DNA of 64,000 bases. Source: Lutjanus erythropterus. Taxonomy: Eukaryota > Chordata > Actinopteri > Lutjaniformes > Lutjanidae. The DNA lies in NCBI GenBank assembly GCA_020091685.1, contig CM034613.1, positions 21,364,801 through 21,428,800 on the forward strand, in the 5' to 3' direction. Positions 14,136 to 26,599 of the stretch are shown piece after piece; position 1 is the stretch's first letter; each line of letters begins with the position of its first letter. The notes under the pieces are model-generated. The model was not told where the DNA came from. It saw nothing but the letters and a program-made list of their open reading frames with translations, and ran no database searches. Both the position numbers and the translations under genes were made by a program.

Positions 14136-15689
14136 TACCATCATAGTGCCCTTTAGTTTTCTTAATATTCAATTCGTAGTTGAGGTAATGAAATCCATAA
14201 ATTATTCCCATATTTTTTTCTAATTCAACTCCTCCCAAGCCCCCAAAAAAGCAAGCAAACAAACAAAAAAAAGGAGGAGGAATGAAATGAACCGTGACGC
14301 AAAAATTAAGGTCTGAGCTGAGTCATGGATTTGGAGAATCGTTCCACCCCTGTTTATCTGACTAATTTAATATCATCAAAATTGGAGAGCCATGGTTTTC
14401 GTTCACCAGAGACAATATGCTGTTCCTTTGAACTACACCAGAATGATTAGAAGTCTCTTCGAATAAAATAAGCAGAGATTCAAGACTTTTATCGGTTGTC
14501 TAAAGCCCACAACAGAAGGAAAACATCCTTTATGAACTCACTGAATTTTCTAACTGCACAGCAATCTGAGACTTTACATTAGACGCAGGAATTTCTCATC
14601 CACATTGTCTGAAAACATCACACCACATTTTTTCCATCTCATCCAATCATTCAGAAGCAGCATTGACCATTTTCTCCCACTGATGCACAATAGCAGATGC
14701 CATCATGAAACTCAGACTAAGAAAAGTCAGACTAAATGTGCAGTGTTCCCTCCAACATCCTGGAGCAACATCTCCAACACTGCTGCACTGACTAACCCAA
14801 CCTTGACTCCATCCCAGAATGCTCAGAATGCCGACCCACGCTGGAGGAATAAATGTTTCCATCTACTGGCGGGAAATGTGAATTTCAGGAGGATTTTCTT
14901 CCCCTCCAAAGTGGACAAGCGAGCAGGAGGAGGCAACATCACAAGTCAAACAACCTCTCAGCACCTCTATGTATAGACCTCTGTTAAATACCTCTCTTTC
15001 TGTTAAGTGTAATGGCCAGTCAGCTGTCTGCATCCTTCACAGCGGACTATCAGCGCCATCCAGGCAAACTGTCATGTGTCATCGGTCTCAATGAAAGAAA
15101 ATAAGCTCCCATTCATTCTTACAACAACCAAGGAAACTTAACATTGCATTGCTCTGTGCTACAGACTTTGGTGTCAGTTTTATTGAAACTTATGGGAGGT
15201 GCAATGTCAAAAATACTGTTTGGAAACCAACAACAAATAAACAAACTCTGCTATTTCATTTTTTAGAGGCACTTCTTCATCAAAGGTCGTCCAATGCAGT
15301 CATGTTGGGTTTTATTGTCCATGCATCTCCCATAAGCTTCAATAGAACTCACACCAATCATACCACAGAACGCTGCCTTCCATCTTTTGTAGTTTCACAC
15401 CATCACAAACAGGCTTCAGAACCAGTGTCTCGCACACGCCAGCAGACAACCACATGTCCAGAATGCACAGGGGAGAAGTAGTCCTACCTGGAGGGCAGTT
15501 GCATTCAGGTGCTGCTTGTCTGGCAGTCCGGATCTTGACAAAATTTTCATAGGAGCGCTGAAATATATGAGAGGAGTGTCATTTTCATTCATTTTTCCAT
15601 GATTCTTTGAATAAAATCTAAGGTTTGGAGATTTTTCTGTATGGCTGTTCAGTTTAGGCAATTCAGTAATATATTATTGAATAAACTGG

Positions 15690-15950
15690 CAACTATTTTA
15701 ATTACAAATTCTCTGATTTCAGCTTCTTAAATGTGAATATTTTCTGTTTTCTTTACTCTTCTGTGACAGTAAACTGGATGTCTTTGGGTTGAGGACAAAA
15801 CAAGACATTTGAGGACGTCATGTTGGACTTTGGTGAACACTGATTGACATTTTATCATTTTATGGACCGAACAACTAATCAATTAATCAAGAAAACAGTC
15901 GACAGATTAATTGACAGGGAAAATAATCGTAAATTGCAGCCCTAAGGGAA
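15690..15950 (+). repeat. Dispersed TE relic, copy 1 of 3
   Basis: It contains 'gttgaggacaaaacaagac', 'atttgaggacgtcat', a 'cgacagattaattgac' block and the end 'aattgcagcccta'. The same blocks recur at 34763-35068, and the terminal part at 20562-20655. This is an interspersed element common in fish introns. A simple CAAA/poly-A tract (15953-15982) follows directly. Confidence 0.65.
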
Positions 15951-16008
15951 TCAAAACAAACAAACAAACAAAAAAAAAAAAACTCAAGGAGAACAAGTGC
16001 AAGCTTAC

Positions 16009-16299
16009 CTGAGAGAGCAGCTCGTCCACTCTTTGTTCAATCAATGAATTCAAATCATCCACGGAGTAGCCAGGGGCGCGGATAAAGGTGTGCTCGCCAT
16101 TCCCACTCTCCAAATCCACCACCCGGCTCCTGATATCAGCTGTGTTGACGCTCAGGAGGATGCAGAAGGCGATGGACGCCACCGAGCATAAAGACGAGAT
16201 TATGTTCAGCGCGGTCGTGCGGTAATATTGTCGCTTCTGAGTCGCTTTCTCCATCTTCTCCACGCACTTGGATGCTCCTCTTGCCTCCGCGATCTCCAT
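16009..16299 (-). CDS. col25a1: First coding exon of a type II transmembrane collagen (col25a1-like)
   Basis: This exon encodes 97 residues from an ATG at 16,299 to a clean donor (CTCTCAG|GTAAGC). A charged cytosolic segment (about residues 1-27) is followed by one hydrophobic span (about 28-52) and a short predicted coiled segment containing VVDLES and ending IEQRVDELLSQ. A short N-tail, signal anchor and coiled trimerisation segment without a signal peptide is the layout of membrane collagens XIII, XXIII and XXV. The LES-G pattern after the anchor and the E-(K/R)-V-(D/E)-x-LL(A/S)Q end fit collagen XXV best. That protein is a neuronal membrane collagen involved in motor axon development and binds amyloid fibrils. 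The collagen repeats are not in this window. Collagen XIII or XXIII cannot be excluded from one exon. Confidence 0.62.
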
Positions 16300-16760
16300 T
16301 TAACTACAACTACTACACGCGTTGTTGGGAGCAAACTGCATCTGGCGCGGAGTCACGAATTTATGGCACACTGATGTCTGAGTGTGAGAGTGTGTATGTG
16401 AGTGTGTGTGTGTGTGTGTGTGTGAGTGAGTGAGTGAGTGAGTGTGTGTGTGTGCCTGCGACGCGGCGTTCACGTCCAGCAGTGACAGATAGATGAGTGG
16501 AGCTCCAGCAGCCAAGTAGCGAGTGTCTGACGGCGCGTTGTGGCTCCTGCAAACTTGTTGCACCGAGCCGTGCACAGTAGTGGTGCTGCTGCCGCGGAGG
16601 AAATTTGCTCTTATGCACAATAAATTCAAAAGAGAGGCTGGGGAAATAGAAGGCAGCAAAGCAGCGCGCATGTAGTGGAGACAGACAGCAGCGTTACCGC
16701 TCGGAGCTTTTCCACGGTGCAGGGCAGGCAGGCATGCTCCCCCTCATTACGGCAACAACA
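16300..16760 (-). promoter_or_regulatory. 5' UTR and promoter region of the membrane collagen gene
   Basis: This stretch lies upstream of the start codon and is richer in CpG than its surroundings. It contains the microsatellite at 16,377-16,454, probably within the 5' UTR. No TATA box is obvious, and the transcription start cannot be fixed from sequence. Confidence 0.4.
16377..16454. repeat. TG/GTGA microsatellite
   Basis: A tract of TG repeats is interrupted by five GAGT units. It lies 80-155 bases upstream of the collagen start codon, so repeat-length variation could affect the 5' UTR or promoter. Confidence 0.9.
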
Positions 16761-17534
16761 CGCCTCCAATCTGCCTTGACTGATTAACATAATTTATTGA
16801 CCCGCTCCTTTTTGAGCTCCTGCAGTCGACTAAAATCGCCATTAGTCGACACGAACTGCAGTTTTATTGAATTCCTGTCAGATCTCCAAAGGAACGCTGC
16901 GTAAAGACGCAATTATGGTTTCATTTTATTAGAAGTACCGCTCCCTGTAAGGGTTCTGCAAGGCATAAAACACGTTTAAGATAATAAATCACCCGTGGAA
17001 TTATTATGTTGTGTAAACTTTAAGAATTCCATTCTCTGCAGCCAATGTATTGCAACGTTAAACTGTTTTGGGCCATGGCGCTGCGTAAAAACGCACGAAA
17101 CCCTCAAAAGTGCTCTTCTTGAGGCAAAAGTTCTCTGTGTTTTTTCCCCTCAGCCAAAGACCCCGTACAAGATAGGAAACTTACCATGTATGTCTCTCGG
17201 AATAATCTGACGTTGGGTCTTTTCTTACACTTCTGCTTCCTTATGTGAAAGAGAAACACAAACAAAATGTATCAGAAATATATGAAACGTATTAAAAATA
17301 GTCGCACCATGTCAGAGAGTGTGTTTCACTCTTCGTGCATAAATAAAATACATGCAAATTCTTGTTGTTTTAAATAATATACATTAAAAAGAACAATAAC
17401 AGGTCTAGCCTGGGACTTAGGCCTATGAAACAGGAAATAAGTAGCGATTGCTGAAAGTCTAATCATAAGTTAAATGCAGGCTATAATGAAGCTTTTCGAA
17501 CAAATGTAGAAAATAACTTTGTAAACTAATTATA

Positions 17535-18060
17535 ATTTAATGACAGAATCTGAAAACTTTTCATGGACCCCCTGGCAGAGTGCCACAGACCCTTCAGGGT
17601 CCCCAGACCCCTATTTGAGAACCACTGTCCTAACGTTTGCAGGGTTCCTCCATCTCTTCCAAAAACAAATTCAAGCAATTTTCAAGCAATTTCAAGTTGT
17701 TGTTTTTTTTAAGCTTATCCAGCACCTTACAGCTGAGACATTTAATGATGAATTCACTCACTTTTCACTTCACATCAGATGTTATTGATTCTCATTTTTT
17801 CCTAACAAAGGACCCCTTACAAGATAGAAAATACACAGAGGACCTCCCTCATGGGTTGTATTTCGCCATAATAACCTGCTCACTGTACATTATCACTTAC
17901 ATATTTATTAAGAGTTATAGGGTTGTTAGATTAGAATGTAATCTGTGAACTATTTTAAAGTATTTTAGAATCATGATCATTTAAGTGAATGAAACTGAAA
18001 AGTTTTCACAGACCTCCCCAGCAGAGTGCTACAGACCCCTATTTGAAAACCAATGCTAGA
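17535..18060 (+). repeat. Two direct copies of a short dispersed repeat
   Basis: Segments at about 17,540-17,630 and 17,990-18,055 share 'cagagtgccacagaccc' or 'cagagtgctacagaccc' and 'ccctatttgagaacca' or 'ccctatttgaaaacca'. They are direct repeats about 450 bases apart. The family is a frequent interspersed element in fish; a local duplication is also possible. Confidence 0.6.
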
Positions 18061-18664
18061 AATTAACTACCAAAATTATTGATAGCATTCTAAAATTAAA
18101 GGAAAACACTACAAAATTTCATGTTTGTCACCGGTCTGTAAGTACACTTAGATATTGGCTCAGACAGGTCATATAGGATGCTGACTTATTTTATTTCTTT
18201 ATCTAAAGCTGAGCTGTTCAGTCAGGTGGTGATTTATTTAGAAAGTAATGCAGTTACAATTTCAATTAGTTTTATTCAAAGCTTTAGCTTTTTTTCAGAC
18301 ATTAAAAACAAGAATTCCCAGCACCCGTACAAACCCTTGGTTTGGGTGGATAAATGCACTCCAAACTGCCCAAATGTGAGAAAAGAGCACATCTTATTGA
18401 TTGATTGTGTTCAATAGACTTCATGTGGAGAGAAGAGAGACAGAACCCAGCAGCGTACAAACAGAGCGACCCAACAGTCTGTGTTCCTTCTGTGCCGTTG
18501 ATGCTCTGAATTCTGATAAGATGTTGATTATATTTATGTGGATGGATTTGGTGAGCACAGAAGCAGATGATGCACACAAGCCATCGGTGAGTCACGTTAC
18601 ACGATACTGGTAAAAACTGGGAAATGGGGTAAAAAAAAAAAAAAGATATAGGTTTGCAGTTTAA

Positions 18665-19320
18665 AGTAGGGGAGACCAGGGATGGTAGTAACATTTTTTT
18701 TGTTGGTGGTTGTTCTTGCAGGATATCTCAAACTTTGAAACACAGTATCTATACTCGTCCACTACAAATGAAACTCTACTGGGCGTCTGCTACACAATCA
18801 CAGATTATGTGAGTTAATGTTGAACACAAAGAGTTCTGTTATTGCAACGAAGTGCAATGAAGTGTCTCTTGATTGAAATAGAAAAGACTAATTCTTATAA
18901 ATAAATACATTGCATCTTACGAAAATGGCAGATCCAGTTAAAAACATCAAAATTAAGTAATTTAACTTACGCACACAGGTTTAGGCTGAAGCTAGCTTAT
19001 AACACCTGCTATTTTAACAAGCAGCCATTACATAACCAACTGTCTTAGCAGATGGGCTCCAAGGTAGCATGAATGCAAAGCATCAAATTAAACAAAAGAA
19101 ACTGCTACTGTAGGTTAAGTAAGTCGAACTTTTGTATCAACAATAGAGTACAAAATAATCTTTTTTTTTTTTAAATCTTGCCTGAAAATCAGTTTTTTGG
19201 TTGTAAAATTGCGCACAGGGACACAACACTTCTCTTGTGACCACAGGACTTTCCTAGGTGGTCAAACTGACAGTGTTACAAGAAAACCCAGTGTTACAGC
19301 AGTCCCCGGTCTCCCCTACT
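18665..19320. mobile_element. Non-autonomous DNA transposon with inverted ends
   Basis: The left end AGTAGGGGAGACCAGGGA is mirrored by the right end, whose reverse complement begins AGTAGGGGAGACCGGGGA. The 656-bp interior has no transposase frame. Confidence 0.75.
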
Positions 19321-20561
19321 GACAGAAATGCATTGGTGAAAGATTACTCTTTTCACATGTTTCATTAGCTCTAATCCACATTCACACTTACTGAACAGTC
19401 TTAATTGTACAATGATGATCAAGTGTATTTACTCGGCTTTGGCGTAATTAACCGTGTAGCTCACGCAAGAATCAATACAACAAGTGTGTAAATCTCTGTG
19501 AATGCATCAAGCCTGAAGGCTGTGAAGTGAACTGACTGTGCAGACTGTGGCTCTGAATTTATGCCAGTTTGACATATATTTGATGCTTAGCAATATCAAC
19601 ATCTAGTATCCTTCTACACCGTTCGTTTCAAAATGCCAGAATGTATTTTTGAGTGACACTGAACAGACAGACATATGCAGACAGACATTTTTAATAGAGA
19701 AGGGCTTCAAATATCCATAAGCCTCTTCTCTCCAGACTCCACATTCTGGGGTTCCTCTTTCCAGGCCTTTTTGCATTTTAATGCTTTCCCGTGAAAATAC
19801 ATCTTCTCTCCAAATCACTCAGAATGACGGATGTGGTGCGCAGAGGTCTGAGTTATCAGTGTGGATTTGACATAATCGTCAAGTTTTTGTCTCTTCTAGG
19901 TTCCTCAAATAACTACGTATTTTTGTCTCTTTTATGTTCCCCAAATAACCACACATTTTGTTGTAATAATTTGATTTGTAAATTAGCCCTCAACAGATCT
20001 ACATTCCAAAACTTCAAGTTCACGTCTGTCCTCTCATGTGGGTCGTGTATATTATGCTAATGCTAATTATAAAATCAGACTTCATGTTATTTCTGGCATG
20101 CAATTTGGAACAAAGTTAAACCACTGCGACTTAATGGAAATGTATTTTTCAGGTGGAGAGATGTTGTCAAATGTCACATCCAGTGGAAGAACAGTACTCA
20201 GAAGAGCTAATGTATTCTTCTATTGTTTAAATGTTTTTTTTTTTTTTTTGCAGTGTCAGAAGCAAATTAACATAAGCACTTTAAATTCATTAGCTGACAG
20301 CGACAGCGAGGCACTGAGGTTATTGTTTTGTTGCATCATCGGCAAGGCTTTGAGTGCAAAACTTACCCATAATGCTTCACATAATGAGGGCAAAATCCAA
20401 GAGATTTGAGGATGGCGAATGCACACAGGTGACTTTAATTATTCTGCATGATAAAAGACGGCTTGATTTGCATCTCACTCAGTCTCTTGATAGCTTTGTG
20501 GCTCCTGATGGGGCGGGACAACTTTCCCTTTTGTAATTCTTATTGGCAGATTGAGTCAACT

Positions 20562-20655
20562 AGGGGTGCAACTAATGATTATTTTCATAATTGATTAATC
20601 TCGATTTATCAATTACTTGTTTGGTGCATAAAATGTCATAAAATGGTTACAAATG
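20562..20655 (+). repeat. Dispersed TE relic, copy 2 of 3 (terminal part only)
   Basis: 'ggtgcaactaatgattattt' followed by 'attgattaatctcg' and 'cataaaatg' matches, in inverse orientation, the ends of the elements at 15,690-15,950 and 34,763-35,068. Confidence 0.55.
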
Positions 20656-22199
20656 TTGTTGCGTTCTTCTTATGTTCTTTTTGGGTCTATTATTTTCTCA
20701 AACCTAGAACTTTTGTCAAATTTGTCAAAGTTGTGGTGTTGTGGTCCAGTGTTTATTTACTATAGGGGTCCTTGACATGAAAAAGTTTGGGAATCCCTTG
20801 ATTATGTGCAAATAAAAAAGAAGAAACTAATTTACAGCCATGGTTGCAACTCAAAGTTTATATTTTAGCTCAAGTTTTATTCTAGTCTGACATAAGATTG
20901 TAAGAAGTGTTTTTCTTTAAATCCAAAGTGTTTTTTCTTCAATAATGTGGTCCTGATGGTGCTTCCATACATCTTTTTTTAAAGCTTTGGACACCATCTA
21001 GTGGACAAACACAGCAGTGCACTCGCTCTTGTGGATTCATCCATCCATAATTTAACATTTGTGCGTGCAAAACCCCCATAACTGCAGACTACAGACTGAG
21101 CGACCACAGCCTGGCAGTAGAGAAGGGCAGACACAGAGGACAGACGGTGCCATCACTGTGACGAGGGAGCTGCAGAGCCACAACTACACTTTTTAACACC
21201 ATGTCAAAACTACATTACACTCAAGTTTCACTGAAAGAGAGAAAAGGGGGGAAAGAAAGAATGTGCAGTGCTGGCTGCCAGATATAACCAGGGGGACTCA
21301 GAATTACAGAAATTTATAAATATGCATGCAACCTATAGCCACCATCTCCATTTGTTTGCTAGTTTGTCTGTTTTTCTATGCTGTTGTTAGATTAGTGACG
21401 GTTTTGTCCCTATATGGATATCATTTCATTTGAGTCTCATTAATTCCCTCTGTTTATCCAGCCTGAATTAAACACACTGTCTGAACTGGACGTGTGTGGT
21501 GTGACGGTATACAAACAGCATGTTGGGACTTCAGGAGACTTTGATTGCGCCAGATGAGCAGTATGGAGGCATTAAATGTTTTTTTCCAGCTATTTTTTAA
21601 CATTTGAAAACTGATCATCTTTCACCTACATTGTCTAGGAGATTCTGCAACACAGTTTAACTGTGAAACTCGCAAATAAACCAACCCTCAGGTGGCATGA
21701 GGGTGAATAGATAATGACTGAATTTTAATTTGGGGGTGAATTATCCCTTTAACTTCCAGTGGATTCATCTTTAGAACTGAAATGAATTGACTACAGTCGG
21801 TGGTGAAATCTGTGGTCCACAAGGTCACAGTCTGCTTTACTTCCTGGTGTGTGTGTGTCTCAATTCAGTTGGCATGAACAAATATATCATTCATGCACAT
21901 ATTATACACATAAATATTAATTACATAGGTGTCCTATAAGAGTCTACATTATATAGTAATACACTGATGCAGTCCTTTTTGTTGCTCTCCCTCTCTGTCT
22001 TTTTCTCTCTGTTTGTTGGACATGAGCTCAGAGTGACAGATGGAGTCCTGGGACTCAGTCACGTTGCAGGATGCACGACCCCGCTGCACCTTGCATATTC
22101 AGCACATTAAAAACGGTAGTAAAACACATAATCTCGCATATGCTGGAGGCCTAATGCCACTTGATTTTACTCAGGACTTGGTGACTCCTCCGCTTTATG

Positions 22200-22507
22200 T
22201 AACATGACTACAGGAGGCTTTTGGAATCCTCTTTACGCGCCAAAAAGCGCATCATGACGAGCAGCGTCCTCGCCTTGACAACAGGCCCGCATCAGACTCA
22301 TCCACCGGTGTTTATTTTTAGAAGCTCTCGGCCGCTGCGTGCTACTCCCGTTCAACACAAAGCCCGTGTTCCTCCGGTCAATAATTCATATAGTGTAGGC
22401 CCGCAGAGAAGAGTCAGAGAGCGGAGCAGGCTGCCGGATACAACTCGGAGCCACAGGACGCCGAAAGAGCGCGCAGGGTGCTCCGCAGGACGCACCGCCG
22501 GACAGCG
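22200..22507 (+). promoter_or_regulatory. CpG-rich promoter and 5' UTR of the SAXO-like gene
   Basis: CpG density rises sharply between about 22,230 and 22,510 in otherwise AT-rich DNA, directly upstream of an ATG (22,508) whose exon ends at a good donor. The open frame at 22,221-22,526 follows the composition and is probably not translated. Confidence 0.5.
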
Positions 22508-25500
22508 ATGCACCCCAAAACTGTGAGGCAGCACATCGGCAACCAGCAAGCCACATCTATGAGGTGAGGTGATCTGTTTATCATGTTTTCTTTATGAGGG
22601 AGCGATTTTGATCAGGCTCTCTGGGAGAAAACACAGAATACCAGCTTGTTTTTTTTCAAATTTCTACTTAATTTTCTATACTGTAGTTTGCAGGATGTTT
22701 TTGTTCTGAAATGTCTGCAAAAAATATGTGATCTGACGGACTCCTGCAGGGCTTTTAGGTCGATTCTATGAGTTATTAAACTCATGTCATTCATTAAAAT
22801 TATATATAGCTATATAAAGTCTGACTGATATGTCAGTATATATATATATTTTATTGGCCTGATATTGGCTCACAGCTATATCTGTCTGTATCAGTATCAT
22901 GGTGATGATGATGTTGTCTGGTATATGCCTATGAAATCTTTTTTTAAACAGAAAATAAAACAGATTGTTTTTCTTTGTTAGCTTAAGCATCATTTCATGT
23001 GTGTTTCTACAACTATGGGCTTTTTTGACTTTTACAACGACTGTAAAAAATATAAAGAGGTAAACAAAATTGCTTATATTCATTTAATCTGGAACATGTT
23101 AATTTTTTCATGGTTTTCATCATTTGTTCTTACACATTTGTCCTTACTGCAATGTAATGATTTACTAGTGGAAAATTTCGATAGTTAAATTAATGAAATG
23201 AAAATTAATGAATTCATTAAATGAATGAAAACATGTTGCTTTCTAAGACAGATATTGCAATTCTAACCTGTAAATTGCCACTTAAGTGCTACATGTTTGC
23301 AAATGAAACTCATATTAATAACTAAAATAATAATAAAATAATAATAAATGTTGTGAAAATTACATTTCCACTCTTTTTGCACATAAATGGCAGCTAGCTA
23401 GATCTGCTGTGTTAGCTTCAACTCATAGCATCTAATATCCATGAATATAACAGAGATGTAAATTTATTTTTAAAATGTAGTCCAACAGTTTCTAAGGTGT
23501 AAGGACACACAACACTCCAGAAGAAAAGATGAACCTTGATCTCCATAGAAACTAGATTTGTTTGGCTTCAAAAAAAATTTGGAGGCCCCTGTGGACAAAA
23601 GCAGCTGTGTTTCCTCCGTTAAAACCACAAAATATAACATCAAAAATAATATTATCTAAATAAAAATCTCCTCTTTCTTCCTTTTAACTGGCTAATGTTC
23701 GACTCACTGTGACTTTGCATGGAAAGATGAAAGCGCAAGCACATTTCATCTTATTTCAAGACTCCAACCTGGTGGCAGGCATTAAAAATAACTCTACTCC
23801 CTAATATCTGTATTAGCCCCACAAATCCGGTATCTGTAAGTAGTTATATGGGCTTAAAAAAACAACCAGATAGGCTATTTGATCTTTGTGGAAAGACAGA
23901 AAGGTGCTAACTCAGGCACCAAAAAAAGAACGAACAAGTCAGTTTACCTGACAGTGTTCTATTCTAATTTTAGCTTTTTATCTTCTATTTTTAATTTTAC
24001 CTCTCAGCCTTTTTTAAAATGCCGTTGTGGAGGTTAAAGCACAACTTCCTTGTTGTTGAAGGTGTCATACAAATAGACTTGCCTTGATTTCCAGGGAGCA
24101 GCCAGGCTTTCAGAGACCCCAGACACGGGCGACCATGACCACGGAGTACCAGGAGAGGTTCCTTTTCCCAAGCTGCAACAAAACCATAACCACGAGACAG
24201 AGAGACCCTTACCATCCGCTGAAGGGGACGAAAGTTGATATGAGCACGTTCGGGTAAGATCTTTGGTTTTTAGGGAAACTGCCATAACGTAAAATGTGAA
24301 AAGTTGCTTTAACCTTTGAGGACTGATGATGTGATATATGGGGTACTACTACTATCCCAAACTGCTTGCTTCTTCCCCAAACTGTAGGGGTGTTGACTAT
24401 ATTGACTATGGTTAAGTATCTCATATACAGTAACTCTACTTCGAAAAACCCAAACTATCCCTTTAATGTGTGTTTCAGATCATACTATGTGACCTATAAA
24501 TGGGTCAAAAGTCCACCAAAGGTCCTACAGCCACCTGTTCCACCCCAAGGCAAGCAGAGATGCAGCACCGCTCCACACAATCATTTACGCTTTCTACCAA
24601 ACCAGGAGGCATCCAAGGCGGTGGACTACACAACAGTGTACCAAAGTAAGACTTTTGAAAATGAGTAGAGTCCTACGTTTCAGAAATATAAAACAACAAA
24701 ATATACCCTGATTCAAAACCACCCTTGCTGTCTCTTATTTTTCCAGATGATTTCCAAGCGTGGACAACAAACAAGCGCCAGCCAATTAAGCAGCATGACT
24801 GCCTGAAAGTCAAACAAGGATTAGTCGTCACCAGTGAATATTGCGCCAAGAAGAATTCTGTTAAAGTTGCAGATAACCCTGAGGTCCTGAAACCACAACC
24901 TATTGAGAGCGTTACCAGCTACAGATCTGATTTCATCACCCATCCAGTGCAGCCCAGGCAACGCAGGAAGATGCCTGTGTACCAACCCAATATAGGTCTG
25001 TCACTAGAGCCTGCAGAGTCCTTGAGGTCGAAGGTGACTTGGGAGCATTTCGACAGAGCCAGTGAAATCCTTCAGCAGTTCAAGTCCTGGTCCAATGAAA
25101 CTAAGTTCCACGGTCAAAGTCAAGCCAAAGCGTCCGGTCCCTCAGGAAATTACAACATGTACCTCTCTACAACACATGGAGACTACACGGCACACAAGTG
25201 CCAGCGTATCAAACCGGTCCTGCCCCATTTGCCAACCAGTGAGACAAGGAAGATGCTTTTTCAGGCAACGACTACCATGAAGGAGGATTACAAAGCTTGG
25301 GACACTCCTCGCCGTTTCCCCACCGGCCATAAAGAAGAGCTGGGCTGGCCCAAGAAATCCCCCATGTCAGAGTGCCCACCCAAGCCTGTTGAGAACTTCA
25401 AAGTAAAGCCAGAGCCTTTCAGCCTTCATTCCAAATGGAACGAGACTACAGTCTGTAATCCCAGCTGTAATGCCACAGAAGATCCTCGATGCCCTGCTGA

Positions 25501-25651
25501 GAATGGGACATTTTCTGGGTTTGAATGCACCACCAATGGGACTGGGAATCCAGGAGGTACTGGGCCACCTCTCGGGACCAAAGGTGACTTTTGTGAGTCG
25601 ACATCCGAGGCCCACCAAATAATCGGCTGCGTGGTGTCTAGCAGATGCTAG
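22508..25651 (+). CDS. SAXO/MAP6 (STOP) family microtubule-stabilising protein
   Basis: Four exons: 22,508-22,563, 24,095-24,253, 24,479-24,645 and 24,747-25,651. All junction phases agree and give 428 aa. The protein carries dispersed STOP-type Mn modules, which are short T-x-Y-x-x-(D/E)-(F/Y)-x-x-W/H patterns followed by basic residues. Examples are TTEYQERF near the start, TTVYQNDFQAW at the exon 2/3 join, VTSYRSDFITHPV, and TTTMKEDYKAW near 25,260. Family members bind and stabilise microtubules; SAXO1 and SAXO2 act in cilia and sperm axonemes. The N-terminal cysteine-rich motif of human SAXO1/2 is missing and the last 60 residues are cysteine- and glycine-rich, so I do not assign a paralogue. 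Exon 1 is supported by position, CpG context and phase only; translation could start at the ATG in exon 2 (24,134). Confidence 0.75.
24747..25651 (+). CDS. Large terminal exon of the SAXO-like gene
   Basis: This exon follows a TTTTTCCAG acceptor and ends at a TAG (25,649-25,651). It encodes 301 residues holding most Mn modules. Its final segment from about 25,440 has eight cysteines and several NGT/NAT sequons, which are unusual for a cytoskeletal protein. Confidence 0.8.
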
Positions 25652-25930
25652 ACCAGGCTGATGACAAGATGTGGTGCTGCCCACACATTACCTCAGGTAG
25701 TTTGTACATTTACCATTAAAAGCCATAAATGGAATTGAGATTATATAATGGCAGCTATTTTTGTACTAGTACGAATCTCACTGATACTCTGCAGCACAAC
25801 TGATTTTGAGTATTATATAATCTATTAAATCGAGGGCAATTTAGACTCAGTTTGGAAAACAAGTTATACAGCTAAATGTGGTCTGTCACAATAGACATCT
25901 TCCAAAGAATGAATGGTGTGTAAATAAAAA
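25652..25930 (+). terminator. 3' UTR and candidate poly(A) signal of the SAXO-like gene
   Basis: An AATAAA at 25,923-25,928 lies about 270 bases after the stop codon and is the nearest canonical signal. The exact cleavage point cannot be seen. Confidence 0.45.
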
Positions 25931-26599
25931 TGTTTGCAGCTGAAACATCTGGAAGACAGCAACTTTGCAGAGGCTGCAAAATCAAAAGATTTACAGGGAT
26001 CTATTAGAAGAATATGGGAGAAATGGAATATATTATTCCTACGTATGTTTTCATAAGAGTGTAATCACCTGAAAATAGGAATCGTTGTGTTTTCATTACC
26101 TTAAAATGAGCAGTTTATATCTTCAGAGGACAAAACCAAATAGCCTAGAGTGTTTACACTGACGGCTTGGTCAGTAACCCATTATGAAGATACTGGGATG
26201 TAAATGACATACTGGATTACACACAGAATGTTCAATTTTAGACAACTTAAGGATGCTAAGCCACAGAAAAGTTCTGGAAAACTGCTTAAATTTATAGAGA
26301 AGGTTCGGTCAGCAGGAAAGGGTGCAATATTCTGAGAAACTGTCTGAGGGGGTAAAAAGAAAAAGGTTAATAAGTGGTGAAGATCTGTACGAGCTGGCTC
26401 CTTTTGTCGTGCAGCGATGACCCAGTTTTACCTTCCACTGTACATCCCGACATGGTGAACTACCTCATTATCTCACCGAGCTCATTCACAGCTGAAGACC
26501 TAAAAGGTTTTATGGTGTGTGAGAGAGGCTCAGTATCAGCTCATACTGTAAAAAGCCAAGGTGGGCGATCAAATCTTCACACACTCTAATATTTCAGTG

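Larger units (their letters stand above)
1..16008. other. Long non-coding stretch, presumed first intron of the membrane collagen gene
   Basis: No exon with a recognisable protein family was found on either strand. Open frames here are short, overlap on opposite strands and lack convincing splice borders. Because a first coding exon with a good donor lies at 16,009-16,299 on the minus strand, this stretch is probably its first intron. It holds dispersed repeats (661-1291; 4935-5580; 6590-6860; 13858-14135; 15690-15950) and two G-rich islands (3540-3970; 6150-6250). The next exon, expected to encode the juxtamembrane segment before the collagen repeats, was looked for and not seen. Confidence 0.55.
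16761..22199. other. Intergenic stretch between divergent collagen and SAXO-like genes
   Basis: No gene was recognised. It holds a pair of related repeat copies (17,535-18,060), a 656-bp inverted-repeat element (18,665-19,320) and a short TE relic (20,562-20,655). The remainder is AT-rich sequence without supported features. Confidence 0.6.

Noticed and set aside
14605-14976. 123-codon plus-strand frame
   Set aside because: The translation is low-complexity (S, T, N, H rich), with no family match or promoter context.
22221-22526. 101-codon plus-strand frame in the CpG-rich region
   Set aside because: It is arginine- and proline-rich from composition and has no family match. The exon with ATG 22,508 in another frame fits the downstream phases.
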